From Alteromonadaceae bacterium Bs31 (GTDB taxonomy: Bacteria; Pseudomonadota; Gammaproteobacteria; Pseudomonadales; Cellvibrionaceae), in NCBI GenBank assembly GCA_900177435.1, contig FXAI01000001.1, forward strand, positions 601,663 through 665,662: a stretch of 64,000 nucleotides of DNA. Reading direction: 5' to 3'. A program made the position numbers and the translations under genes. The notes below the pieces were generated by a model. That model searched no databases, was not told the origin of the DNA, and saw nothing but the letters and a program-made list of their open reading frames with translations. Within the stretch, counting starts at the first letter, position 1, and every line of letters begins with the position of its first letter. This document shows positions 26,231-35,763 of this stretch, piece after piece.

Positions 26231-29200
26231 ATGGCCAAACAAACCTGCGTCAGCTCACTCTGGCAAAAAAAAGCAAAACTGGCTTGCCTTTCGTTGGCTG
26301 CTTCTCTCTTTCTGAGCGCCTGCGGTGGTGGGTACGACGGAGGCGGTACGCCAGACCAGCCAAGCCCAACTGCAACACCCGCTCCGGTAGACGTGCCTGA
26401 CCCTACTCTTGAGCCAACGCCTCCATCGATAGAGAAATCTGAGGCGCCGAGCAAGCTGGAGTACCTCAATCGCGGTTTGGTGGTTGTGCCAGACACGGTC
26501 GGTAATGCGGTCAGCTGGCGTCTGTTAGGTACGGACAATCCTGCGATCGTTTTCGATGTTTACCGCAACGATAGCAAGCTAAATGAAACGCCCCTTACGC
26601 ATACAACCTTTTATAAGGATGTAGAAGGGCAAGCAGATGACGTCTATCAGGTGCGTGGCATGGTGGATGGCACTGAAGTCAGTGTGTCTGCCAGTGCGCA
26701 GCCTTGGTCGGCTGCCTACCACAGTGTGCCTTTACAGCGACCTAAAGACGGTCGCGTTCAGGACGATAGATATGAATACACCGCTAACGATGCCAGTGTG
26801 GCTGACTTGGACGGCGACGGGCAATACGAGATTGTTTTAAAGTGGATGCCCCGCAATATTGAAGAAGCGCCCAGTAACCGGGTTCAGCACGGCGGTTCAA
26901 GGGATAATTCTCAGGCGGGTATCACTGCCCACGTCATTTTTGACGCCTATACCCTAGAAGGCGTGCACCTTTGGCGAATCGATTTAGGTCCCAATATTCG
27001 CGCCGGTGCGCACTACAACCCGTTTCTGGTCTATGACTTCGACGGCGATGGCCGCGCTGAAATGGCGGTTAGAACGGCGGACGGTTCTATCGATGGCCGT
27101 GGGGTGGTGATAGGTGACCCCGATGTTGATTACCGAAATGAAAATGGTTTTATTACAGAAGGGCCTGAGTTCGTCACTATGTTTGATGGCCTTTCTGGAG
27201 AGGCTTTAGACTCGATCGACTATGTACCAGCCCGTGGCAGCATTGATGACTGGGGGTCCAACAGCGATAACGGCAATAGAGCTGACCGCTTTTTAGGGGC
27301 TGTTGCCTACCTGGATGGTGAAAACCCCAGCCTTATTATGTCGCGCGGTGTTTATGCGCGTGTTTCGCTGGCGGCCTTTGATTGGGTGGACGGCGCTTTC
27401 CAGCAACGTTGGTTGCTAGATACTGGCACAGATTCATCTCACCCGCTGTTTGGTGGTGGCAACCATAATCTGGCAGTTGGTGATGTGGACGCCGATGGCA
27501 AGCAGGAGATTATCTATGGCTCCGGCGCAATTGATGACGATGGCAGTGTGCTCTATGGCACAGGCTTGTGTGATGGTGATGCCATGCATATGGGCGACCT
27601 GGACCCAGATCGCGAAGGCCTGGAAGTGTTTGTGCCCCATGAAAGTTCAGATTGTTACGGCGACTATGGCGTAGAAATGCACGATGCTGCTACTGGAGAG
27701 ATTCTCTGGAGCATGCCGGATGTCTCCGGAGACATCGGCCGTGGGCTTTCCGCCAACATCGACCCGCGTCACCCCGGTAATGAAAACTGGGCCGCGAGGG
27801 GTAACCTGACAACTGCAGCTGGTGTCGACTTGGGCGAAAAGCCGGACAGTATCAACTTTGCCATATGGTGGGAGGGCGACCTGCTGCGAGAGTTGCTGGA
27901 TGGCTCCAATATTTACAAGTGGAACTACACCGGCTCAGAGATTTACACCATGCTAGCTGCCGGTAGCGAGGGTGCAGAATCAAATAATGGTACAAAAGCA
28001 AACCCCAGCTTGTCTGCCGACCTTTTCGGCGACTGGCGCGAGGAAGCCATTTGGCCGAACAAAAGCCACAATGAGCTAATGATCTTCTCTACACCGCATA
28101 CAACCAATACTCGTATGCACACCTTAATGCACGACCCCCAATATAGAGCGGCCGTTGCCTGGCAGAACGTAAGTTACAACCAGCCACCCACCCCCAGCTT
28201 CTTTGTTGGCCAGGGGATGCCCCAGCGATGGGAATCTGATATTGCTATTACCGAGGGTGGCGAGTGGGCCAAGCTGGTTGCTCAGGGTAGTGATGAGAGC
28301 ATCGATGTACGCCTCTTCATGAACGGCTTTGACGTTGATGCTATTAAGCTGTACCGCGACACAGACGACGATCCCGAAGGCCGCAAGCTAATTGCCACAC
28401 TAAGTGGTGATGAGCGTTCATTTGTGGATGAGGGTGATGAAGAGGTCGCTGTTGTGCCCGATGTGTACTACTACTACTGGGCTGAACTGGAGGGAAGTAC
28501 TGCTTCATCCACCATCGAGCTGGATGTAAGCCGCACTAAACTCACCAAGACCTTGCTTCCCTCTTATTGGGTAGGTGCCATACCTTCACAAGGCGATGTT
28601 GGGCCTGTAAAGGTAATCTGGGAAACCGAAAATATTGCAAGTGACGAAATAAATATTTACCGCGTGGAGGCCGCCAGTGCTGATGAAACGCCCAACTTCG
28701 ATGGCAGAAGCCTGGTGGGTATGCCGGAAGTCTCTGCTACTGAATGGGTTGATGATAGCAGTGCGCCTGACACGGCTTATTTTTACTGGGTGGAGTTTGT
28801 AGATGATGCCGCTGAGGCAACCTATACGCCGGCACCTCGCTATGCTGAGCATCTGCCGATCCCAGTCATAAATCTCACTGCTGAGCACATTGGTAATACC
28901 ATCGTGGTGAACTGGGAGCTATCGGATTTCCGCCCTGCTATCGGCTCGGTTGAGGTGTACCGTAATACCAGAAATACACAAGACGGTCGCACCAGAGTAG
29001 TACGAGGTGCTAGTGAAAGCGGTACATTTAGTGATGACACGCCACCTGCCTCGGCAACGGATCCAGATCCCGCTATAGAGGGACGAGTTTACTGGTACAC
29101 CCTAAAAGTTGTGCTGGAAGACGGTTCACAACCAATCATTCCGCTGGTACCTGAAGGTGGTGTTTTCATCTCCTCCGGTGAAGGTAAAACCATGGTAGGG

Positions 29201-30919
29201 GCCTGGGCAGAGGCTGCAGTTGTTGACGATAACCTGCAATTAGAGCTCAGCTGGAAAAACTACCACGTGGATATAGCCAGTGTTGAGATTTTCCGCGATA
29301 CCCAGGAAGACGGAGCAAACCGCGTTTCCATGGGTGCCGTTGACGCGACTGCGACATCCTGGAAAGACATCTCACCGGTTGAAGGCGCTACCCATTATTA
29401 TTGGGTAGAAGTGACCGATACTGATGGCGTGGTGCATACCTCCACGGTGACTAACGGTGTGAGCCGACCTCCAGAGACGAATCTTCTGGCTGTTCCGGCT
29501 GCTGGCGGTATCACTGTGAGTTGGGATCTGAAGTACTTCCCAGCGGAGTTGACCTCTATTGAACTGTATCGCAACACATCTCCAACTTTGGGTGGCCGGG
29601 ACCGTATAGCAGCCGGTCTGCCAATGAGCGGCAGCCTGTTGGATGACGGCACAGTCGCTGGAGCGCCGCTCGAAGTTGGGCAAACCTACTGGTATATGTT
29701 CAAGCTGAATGGCGGTAGCCCCAATACCGACCCGGAAGCGGAAGTGACCTACGTGTTAGTCGACGGAACCAACCTGGTTTCTACCCAGGTGGGCAATAAT
29801 GTTGAGCTGATCTGGAACATGCATGGCTATGACTTTGATATCGCATCGGCAGAGCTCTACCGTAACGACAGCAACAGCATTGAGGGGCGCACCAAGCTTG
29901 CGGATGTAGCTTCCAACGGCAGTTATGTTGACACCGGGCCCTTCGTGTCGGGAACAAGCTACTGGTATATGTTTAAACTCAATGATGATGTGGACACAGA
30001 TCCAGAGGCGGAGCTAGCCTATACCTTGCCCGCAGGAACCAATTTGAGCACCTCTCTAAACGGCGATGGCAATATTGAGGTGAGCTGGAATTTGCAGAAC
30101 TATCCCTTCGATATTACCAGCGTTGAACTCTATCGTAACGATAGAGGGGATAAGCTGGACGGACGTGTGCGACTTGCTCAAGGCCTTGAATCCAGTGCTA
30201 CATTTGTAGATGACGGCAGTGTCGAGCCTCTTCAGGCTGGCACCAGCTACTGGTATATGTTTAAGCTCAATGGTGCGGAGAATACTTCTCCGGAGGCAGA
30301 AATTGTATATACCGGAACAGGTATTCCAGCGGCAACAAATCTCACGTCTGCGATAAACGGTAGTGCTATTGATTTGAGTTGGGATATTCAGGGCTATACG
30401 CTTGATGGCACCATCGACCTGTATCGCAATGACAAAGACGAACCCAATGGTAGAGTGCGTGTCGCTGCAGACGTTGGCGCCTCAGGCACCTTCAGCGATG
30501 ATGGAAGCGTTGAGCCTCTGTTTGCCGGTGTAGATTATTGGTATATGTTCAAGATCAACGGCACCGGTGAGAATACCCCTGTAGAGGCGCAAATTACCTA
30601 TGGTACAGCACCGCCTGCTGGGCTAAATATGACCTCCGCTGTTAAGTCCACTGCGGACGGGGATGTGATAGAAGTGCGCTGGAACCTTCAGGGCTTTGCT
30701 GGTCAGGATGGCACCATTGAGCTATACCGCATTCAGGATGGTGTCTCTGGACGTAAGCGCATTTCACGAAGCGTTAAGCCTTGGGGTGTATTCGAAGATA
30801 ATGGCGACGACACTGCCGCTGTTGGCGATTTGGTGTCCGGTGCAACCTACTCCTATCAGTTTAAGTTCACATCCAACAACCAAAGCTCTGATGCAGGTGG
30901 GGAAATCACCTTTCCTTAA
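26231..30919 (+). CDS. PL11 rhamnogalacturonan endolyase with about nine fibronectin-like repeats, lipoprotein
   Basis: This protein of 1562 residues starts at ATG 26231 (TGGAGA seven bases before); an ATG 25 codons earlier is disfavoured because the signal peptide begins only after 26231. The lipobox LFLSAC is followed by a Pro/Thr linker. The PL11 catalytic beta-propeller covers about residues 70-670: it opens with YLNRGLVVV and SWRLLGTDNP, carries several Ca-binding DxDxDG-like turns (DLDGDGQYE, DFDGDGRAE, DVDADGKQE), and includes DLFGDWREE. PL11 endo-lyases (B. subtilis YesW) cut the RG-I backbone by beta-elimination. The remaining 880 residues are nine modules of about 90-100 residues with the pattern VxWxL...SxELYRN...GR...SYWYMFKLN. 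They probably extend the enzyme from the surface or bind glycan. Terminator at 30954. Confidence 0.93.
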   Translation: MAKQTCVSSLWQKKAKLACLSLAASLFLSACGGGYDGGGTPDQPSPTATPAPVDVPDPTLEPTPPSIEKSEAPSKLEYLNRGLVVVPDTVGNAVSWRLLGTDNPAIVFDVYRNDSKLNETPLTHTTFYKDVEGQADDVYQVRGMVDGTEVSVSASAQPWSAAYHSVPLQRPKDGRVQDDRYEYTANDASVADLDGDGQYEIVLKWMPRNIEEAPSNRVQHGGSRDNSQAGITAHVIFDAYTLEGVHLWRIDLGPNIRAGAHYNPFLVYDFDGDGRAEMAVRTADGSIDGRGVVIGDPDVDYRNENGFITEGPEFVTMFDGLSGEALDSIDYVPARGSIDDWGSNSDNGNRADRFLGAVAYLDGENPSLIMSRGVYARVSLAAFDWVDGAFQQRWLLDTGTDSSHPLFGGGNHNLAVGDVDADGKQEIIYGSGAIDDDGSVLYGTGLCDGDAMHMGDLDPDREGLEVFVPHESSDCYGDYGVEMHDAATGEILWSMPDVSGDIGRGLSANIDPRHPGNENWAARGNLTTAAGVDLGEKPDSINFAIWWEGDLLRELLDGSNIYKWNYTGSEIYTMLAAGSEGAESNNGTKANPSLSADLFGDWREEAIWPNKSHNELMIFSTPHTTNTRMHTLMHDPQYRAAVAWQNVSYNQPPTPSFFVGQGMPQRWESDIAITEGGEWAKLVAQGSDESIDVRLFMNGFDVDAIKLYRDTDDDPEGRKLIATLSGDERSFVDEGDEEVAVVPDVYYYYWAELEGSTASSTIELDVSRTKLTKTLLPSYWVGAIPSQGDVGPVKVIWETENIASDEINIYRVEAASADETPNFDGRSLVGMPEVSATEWVDDSSAPDTAYFYWVEFVDDAAEATYTPAPRYAEHLPIPVINLTAEHIGNTIVVNWELSDFRPAIGSVEVYRNTRNTQDGRTRVVRGASESGTFSDDTPPASATDPDPAIEGRVYWYTLKVVLEDGSQPIIPLVPEGGVFISSGEGKTMVGAWAEAAVVDDNLQLELSWKNYHVDIASVEIFRDTQEDGANRVSMGAVDATATSWKDISPVEGATHYYWVEVTDTDGVVHTSTVTNGVSRPPETNLLAVPAAGGITVSWDLKYFPAELTSIELYRNTSPTLGGRDRIAAGLPMSGSLLDDGTVAGAPLEVGQTYWYMFKLNGGSPNTDPEAEVTYVLVDGTNLVSTQVGNNVELIWNMHGYDFDIASAELYRNDSNSIEGRTKLADVASNGSYVDTGPFVSGTSYWYMFKLNDDVDTDPEAELAYTLPAGTNLSTSLNGDGNIEVSWNLQNYPFDITSVELYRNDRGDKLDGRVRLAQGLESSATFVDDGSVEPLQAGTSYWYMFKLNGAENTSPEAEIVYTGTGIPAATNLTSAINGSAIDLSWDIQGYTLDGTIDLYRNDKDEPNGRVRVAADVGASGTFSDDGSVEPLFAGVDYWYMFKINGTGENTPVEAQITYGTAPPAGLNMTSAVKSTADGDVIEVRWNLQGFAGQDGTIELYRIQDGVSGRKRISRSVKPWGVFEDNGDDTAAVGDLVSGATYSYQFKFTSNNQSSDAGGEITFP

Positions 30920-31802
30920 AATGTTGTTTCAATAAGACTTTTATACCTGTTACAGGGGAGCCATTGGCTCCCCTTTTTTATGTAGAGGCATTCGTTGCTG
31001 CTGCTCAGTTGGAAAATAATTTAGCGCGTATAAAGTTCCAGAAGGTTTGAGGCCGTAAGGATTTTATACGGTGAGTGTTTCCTTGTTATCTACTAACAGT
31101 ACAACTTCGGAATTTTTCTGTTTACTGGTGCAGCGGTGGTGTCGGGAGTAGCTACTGTACCTGAGGTTGTAGTCGGAGAGACTGTACTATACGGTATCCA
31201 TTTACACAGTGCCGCTAACGTAGAATCTCTAGCACATGGGCCGGTTGAATCGAAATAAAGCCTTACATACGAGCAGCAAAGGCGTTTAGCCACTGATACC
31301 AAAGTAATCGCCAGACAGGTCAAAATGTGATTGAAAGTGGTATGTCGAACTGTGATTGCAGAAAATCAGATGAAGTTGGCGATAAGTGATGAGGATACTG
31401 AGATGTTAAAGTACTTTTTGCAAAGGGCATTCTCGGCGCTAGCTTAACGCTTGATGTGTTTTTATTTGTAGCGATAGTGTTGGGGGTTTTTATAATTGTT
31501 TGCAGGTACTGATGTTCAAGGAGTATTGGGCAATAAACAGGATTTCCTCCCATTTGTAGTACTCCCATTTGTAGTAGCTCAGACTTGATCGGACAGTGAC
31601 CGGTTTATTAATCGGTACCTGTTAGATTAGATCTGGTCTGAACGTCTACACACGAATAGAGCTTCAACAAAGGGTGCAGACGAGCGCTTAACAACGGCGG
31701 TAAAACATGAGTGTTTAATTATGCAAAACAAACACGCCTGGAGGCCAATTGTTTATCGGGTTGATAGCCTGAGGACTTAAGCGTTGCCTTCGCTGCATTA
31801 GC
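30920..31802. other. Long intergenic stretch without a recognisable gene
   Basis: This region of almost 900 bp begins with the PL11 terminator. Short frames exist on both strands (for example 31093-31323 minus) but have no ribosome-binding site, no family resemblance and unlike-protein composition. A plus-strand stretch near 31130-31256 reads protein-like (VATVPEVVVGETVLYG then stop), so a decayed gene is possible. I see nothing I can name. Confidence 0.5.
30954..30979 (+). terminator. Terminator of the PL11 gene
   Basis: AGGGGAGCC (30954-30962) pairs with GGCTCCCCT (30966-30974) over three bases and is followed by TTTTT. It sits 35 bp after the stop codon. Confidence 0.9.
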
Positions 31803-32696
31803 TTAGCTGTCGCCGTCATTAAGCCAGGTTTTTTCTGCAACTTTTTCAAGAAAGGCAAAAGTTGCTTTCGCTTTATCGGGCCCGGTTTCTTCCAGTAAAA
31901 TGGGAACGTGTTTTTTGTCGACTTGTGCCACACGTTTAAATACACCTTCCCAGTCCATTTCCCCTTCTCCCGCAGGGATTGGCCCGGACTTAATGCGCCG
32001 GTATTCCCCTGGTACCATACGATAGTCTTTTGCGTGTATGGCAACAATTCTTTCGCCAAAAGCATCGAAACAGTCGTCCAGAAATGTGTCCATATTGCTT
32101 ATGCCGTTCCGAGGAATCAGATTTGTTGGATCAAAAATAATACCGACGGCCGGGGAGTCTGCAGCTTTCAGCAGTCGCCTTACGTGCTCTGTTGAAGAGA
32201 GTGCATGTATTTCTGCCACTGGTTCCACACCAACATAAATTGCCTCGCCATCTTCCCAGCTTTTTTCTGCTGAGCGAATCAAGCGAACTAAGCCTTTCTG
32301 TGCCACCAGGAAAGCTGCTTCCAATGCTTGCTGACTGGTTCCGTAGGGCAGGGGTGAACCCGTCTCCGTTCCCACGATGCGGCAATTAAACTTGGCTGCA
32401 GCAGCAAGGTGGGCTTCAAATCGTTGAAGTGCACGTTCTCGCTCAAGCTGATCCAGGCATACCATGTCGATATAGCAACCGAGCACGGCTATACCAAGCT
32501 GAGCCCCATAAAAGGCATCTTTAATACCCTTAATGCCCTCGTCGCCAATCTCACTCGGCAGGAGAGGCCCGGAGGGCAGAGCCTTTGCCAGTGCCAGCTG
32601 CACGCAGCTCGCTCCGCTTTTTGAAATTGCTGTTGCCAGGGCTGGGGCGGGAAGTGTGCCGAAGTCGTGAGCACGTAGGCCAAGGTAAGGGAGCAT
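31803..32696 (-). CDS. Sugar phosphate isomerase/epimerase-like TIM-barrel protein
   Basis: This 297-residue single-domain protein is of the xylose-isomerase-like TIM-barrel superfamily (AP-endonuclease-2 fold). Metal-site-like segments in order are VGTETGSPL (about 110), VGVEPVAEIHAL (about 150), FDPTNLI (about 190), IHAKDYRM (about 220) and PILLEETG near the C-terminus. No signal peptide, so it should be cytoplasmic. Family members isomerise or epimerise sugars, inositols or hydroxypyruvate; the exact substrate cannot be read from sequence. It stands alone on the minus strand between long non-coding gaps in the pectin island, so a role with a rare pectic sugar is possible. The superfamily call is good. 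Confidence 0.8.
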   Translation of the reverse strand: MLPYLGLRAHDFGTLPAPALATAISKSGASCVQLALAKALPSGPLLPSEIGDEGIKGIKDAFYGAQLGIAVLGCYIDMVCLDQLERERALQRFEAHLAAAAKFNCRIVGTETGSPLPYGTSQQALEAAFLVAQKGLVRLIRSAEKSWEDGEAIYVGVEPVAEIHALSSTEHVRRLLKAADSPAVGIIFDPTNLIPRNGISNMDTFLDDCFDAFGERIVAIHAKDYRMVPGEYRRIKSGPIPAGEGEMDWEGVFKRVAQVDKKHVPILLEETGPDKAKATFAFLEKVAEKTWLNDGDS

Positions 32697-32799
32697 AGCT
32701 CTTCTCCGTCTAGGTGTTGATCGCAGTCACGCTGCGAAATGATCTAAATTGATTGAAATGTACCAATGGTTGGCGCAAATAACAACGTGCGCTTGTTTT

Positions 32800-32904
32800 T
32801 TAACCTTCGGTAGGTCGGTTGCTGTGTTTACCGGATACCTTAGTTGGCTCGCGTGCTTTTTTGCGCTTCGTTCCGTCAGAGGAGTTACGGCGGTATTTGG
32901 CCAT
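32800..32904 (-). CDS. Possible 34-residue, highly basic small protein
   Basis: A minus-strand frame from ATG 32904 to TAA 32800 encodes 34 residues, beginning MAKYRRNSSDGTKRKKARE and continuing with another Lys/Arg/Pro-rich half ending RPTEG. Thirteen of 34 residues are Lys, Arg or His, typical of nucleic-acid or ribosome-binding small proteins. The region otherwise holds no gene. The upstream GCGAGAA is only a weak ribosome-binding candidate. I do not recognise the family; coding status rests on composition alone. Confidence 0.38.
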   Translation of the reverse strand: MAKYRRNSSDGTKRKKAREPTKVSGKHSNRPTEG

Positions 32905-32973
32905 GAGAAATTCTCGCTAGGTCTGGCAAAGTTGGCTTGGCTAGAGGGCGCAAACATTTAAGGGGGGGCACTC

Positions 32974-33009
32974 AAAAAAGCAGCAGGCAAATAACACTTT
33001 GCCTGCTGC
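32974..33009 (-). terminator. Terminator of the beta-helix protein gene
   Basis: On the minus strand GCAGCAGGCAAA pairs with TTTGCCTGCTGC (12 bp, 6-nt loop) and is followed by six U. It lies 40 bp after the stop of the 33049-33900 gene. Confidence 0.9.
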
Positions 33010-33048
33010 GAGGTGGGGTAATTGTGTGCGCTACTTTAGTGAGCCACT

Positions 33049-33900
33049 TTAATTGGCAATGCTTCCACCACAGTCAGCTTTGATGGCGTTGTTAGAGCCT
33101 CCTCGAATTCGACAATTTGGGTTACCTCGAACTTTACCGCCATTCACTTTGGTATCGCTGGAGTCTTGAATGTAAATCCCTTCTTTTGTGGATCCAGAGA
33201 TATCAACGGAATTAACAGTTATGCCGCGAGTACCGCTTACGGTGAAAAATCCTCGGCCCGAGTTACGAGATTTAACTTTTCCAACTGAAACGTTGGGGCC
33301 GGCATTATTTGCGAATCGTAAAGTGGCGTAGCCGCCGCCTTGATTGTTGCGGTCACCGGTCACTGAGCTGACACTGCCGTTGCGGCTTCGGTTGATTAGA
33401 AGCCCGCTTCCACCCGTTTTATTAGCGGTAATATTGCCAATGGTAAAGCCGTTTACATCCCAGAGTTCAACCGCATGGCCGCCTACGTTGTCTGCGGTAA
33501 CGTTGTTAATGGTAACGCTTTTATTTTCGGTGCCTTTGTCAAAACGAATACCGCCAACACTGCCGCTCATATTCTTCATTTTGAAGTTAGAAATAGTGAA
33601 GCTGCTGCAGCCGCGTGCAAACAGGGCATAGCGAGGGCTGTTGGTAACGGTTACATTTTTGATGGTTACGCCGCGTCTGTTCATACATCTAAATAAACCG
33701 TCATTCTTAATATTGCCGCCGTCGATTGTTCTACCGCCAAAGTCGTAAGTCTCGTTATCGGTAAGGCTTATTGGAGAGCTTGGTTTTGAGGGTATTTTGC
33801 TGGTGTCATAGGCCTGGGCGCTAAGTACCGTGCCGGAAAGAACGACAACAAAGGTAGCGGTGATCATTCGAATGAATTTATTGTTTTTTAAGGTATGCAT
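33049..33900 (-). CDS. Secreted right-handed parallel beta-helix protein
   Basis: This 283-residue protein starts at ATG 33900, with AAGAAGG nine bases upstream; a longer frame to 33990 lacks such a site. A Sec signal peptide ends near LSAQA. The mature part is a regular right-handed parallel beta-helix: short strands rich in Val/Ile/Asn/Gly recur about every 22 residues (GVTIKNVTVTNS, FTISNFKMKN, VTINNVTADNV, FTIGNITANKT, ITVNSVDISGS). Cys pairs may cap the ends. The fold is shared by pectate lyases, polygalacturonases and passive binding proteins; I see no clear lyase or hydrolase signature, so the activity is open. Position beside two GH28 genes suggests a pectin-related role. Confidence 0.7.
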   Translation of the reverse strand: MHTLKNNKFIRMITATFVVVLSGTVLSAQAYDTSKIPSKPSSPISLTDNETYDFGGRTIDGGNIKNDGLFRCMNRRGVTIKNVTVTNSPRYALFARGCSSFTISNFKMKNMSGSVGGIRFDKGTENKSVTINNVTADNVGGHAVELWDVNGFTIGNITANKTGGSGLLINRSRNGSVSSVTGDRNNQGGGYATLRFANNAGPNVSVGKVKSRNSGRGFFTVSGTRGITVNSVDISGSTKEGIYIQDSSDTKVNGGKVRGNPNCRIRGGSNNAIKADCGGSIAN

Positions 33901-34399
33901 TAAGTTTTGCCTTCTTATTAGTAGTAAATTTCTCGCGTGAAATCCCTTGCTAAAGTCAGGCGCCAAGCCTCGCAATCCCTTGGCTGTCACGAGCCCCCTG
34001 AAGACGACAAGCTTTCAGGTCACGATCTATGCTGCATGATAATGATTGTAAATGCAATTAAAATAATACTAAATGATTAGATGTGCTTGTATTGAAGAGT
34101 TTGTAGCGCCACTATATATGGACCAGTCAAATATCTGACTGGTAATGATTGCCAGTATGTGAACTGCTTCGCAAGTGCTGTTTGGTGCTGTACGCCGGAA
34201 TTGGACGTTTTGGGCCTATAGGTTTGAGAAAGTACTGTATGGGGAGGCTGGTACAGGCACCGGGGTACAGCTGCAAGAAGGGAGAAAGGGTTCTTTGCCT
34301 GCGAGCTGTCTGTATCCACTGGAGTAAAGTGTGGCTACCGCAGATTAAAGTACAATTACCGCTATCTAGCTATGTATATCCTGGGTTCAATGAGACTCG
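33901..34399. other. Intergenic region between beta-helix and GH28 genes
   Basis: This region of almost 500 bp separates two divergent genes and must contain both promoters. It includes GATTAGATGTG (34075-34085), a partial match to the locus motif. Short frames on both strands have no support as genes. Confidence 0.5.
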
Positions 34400-35728
34400 A
34401 TGATTAATACCGTTCTACAAGCGCCATTCGCTGCGTTTCAGCTAAAGGAGCCCGACTTTTCTGAAGCGCTTGAATTTTCGATCACCGAGTTTGGCGCCCT
34501 ACGGGAAGACAAAGCGGCGACTACACGTGCGTTAAAGCTAGCCATTGAGGCTGCATCATCTTCAGGTCTGGGGCGTGTGATTGTGCCCCAAGGAATTTGG
34601 TTGACTGCTGCTATTCATCTTAAAAGCAATGTGAACCTTCATTTAGAGCACGGCGCTACCTTACTTTTTTCTGATGACCCTTCCGATTACCTTCCCCCGG
34701 TAAAAACCAGCTGGGAAGGCATGGAGTGTTACAACTATTCCCCTTTGGTTTATGCCTTTGAGTGTGAAAATGTGGCTATTACGGGCGAAGGCTGCCTGCA
34801 GGCAAAGCTGGAAGTGTGGGAAACCTGGTATGAGCGGCCAAAACCTCATATGGAGGCTATAGAAAAGCTTTATAAAATGGCCGCCAGTGCGGTAGCAATG
34901 GAGCAGCGCAATATGACGTATCCAGGCGCAAATTTGCGGCCACATTTTATTCAGTTCAATCGTTGTCGCCATGTTCTTGTTGAGGGGGTTTCCATTCTCA
35001 ATAGCCCTTTTTGGGTTTTACACCCCTACTTATGCGAAGACGTTGTGATTCGGCAGGTAAAAATAGAAGCCCACGGTCACAATAACGATGGCGTTGACCC
35101 AGAGATGACACAAAATATCTTGATTGAAGACTGCGTCTTTGATCAGGGTGATGATGTCATTTCAGTGAAGGCCGGGCGAGATAGTGAAGCCTGGCGGCTG
35201 AACAAGCCTTGTAAAAATATCGTATTGAGAAATTGCGCAATAAAAAATGGACACCACTTGCTAACCCTGGGCAGCGAGCTTTCGGGAGGCATTGAAAATG
35301 TATTTATCGAAGGTTGCCATTTTGAATCCAGCAAAAAATTTAATCACGAATATGTCGAAGGTACAGCCGATGCCGATGGTTTTGGGAATTTGCTGTATAT
35401 AAAAACCAATGCTTATCGTGGTGGGTATGTGCGTAATATCTACGTCCATAACTGTAGCGCAAAATCACTAGGTGGCGGGGTGCTAGCGATAGAAACGGAT
35501 GTGCTGTACCAGTGGCGGGCGCTGATGTCCGGCTACCCAAAGCGTTACACGCATATTGAAAACATTGAAGTGAAAAATATTGTTGCTGAGCAATCGGAGT
35601 TTATCTGTAAGGTTGAAGGCGATGAAAGGGCACCCGTAGAAAGCGTGCTATTAGAAGATATTCAGATAGACTGTGTGACGGATTTTCAATATCAAAATGA
35701 CAATATTCACGGTTTTATTGTAAAGTGA
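34400..35728 (+). CDS. GH28 (polygalacturonase/rhamnogalacturonase family), apparently cytoplasmic
   Basis: This 442-residue GH28 beta-helix enzyme has no signal peptide: the N-terminus is not hydrophobic. Catalytic region: NSPFWVLHP, then NNDGVDPE and QGDDVISVKAGRD, which supply the three catalytic Asp, followed by GHHLLTLGSELSGG in place of the usual GHG-type loop. The catalytic Asp set is complete. Family members hydrolyse alpha-linked galacturonic acid in homogalacturonan or RG-I oligomers. A cytoplasmic location would pair it with GH105 for imported oligosaccharides. ATG 34400 is the only sensible start. A second, secreted GH28 lies at 38505. Downstream, on the opposite strand, is a GntR remnant. 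Confidence 0.88.
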   Translation: MINTVLQAPFAAFQLKEPDFSEALEFSITEFGALREDKAATTRALKLAIEAASSSGLGRVIVPQGIWLTAAIHLKSNVNLHLEHGATLLFSDDPSDYLPPVKTSWEGMECYNYSPLVYAFECENVAITGEGCLQAKLEVWETWYERPKPHMEAIEKLYKMAASAVAMEQRNMTYPGANLRPHFIQFNRCRHVLVEGVSILNSPFWVLHPYLCEDVVIRQVKIEAHGHNNDGVDPEMTQNILIEDCVFDQGDDVISVKAGRDSEAWRLNKPCKNIVLRNCAIKNGHHLLTLGSELSGGIENVFIEGCHFESSKKFNHEYVEGTADADGFGNLLYIKTNAYRGGYVRNIYVHNCSAKSLGGGVLAIETDVLYQWRALMSGYPKRYTHIENIEVKNIVAEQSEFICKVEGDERAPVESVLLEDIQIDCVTDFQYQNDNIHGFIVK

Positions 35729-35763
35729 GTTTTTGCCACAGTAAGGGGTTAAGTAGCAAAGTA

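Noticed and set aside
31093-31568. Two minus-strand frames after the PL11 gene
   Set aside because: No initiation signal, no family resemblance and composition unlike protein; probably spurious, though a decayed gene on the plus strand cannot be excluded.
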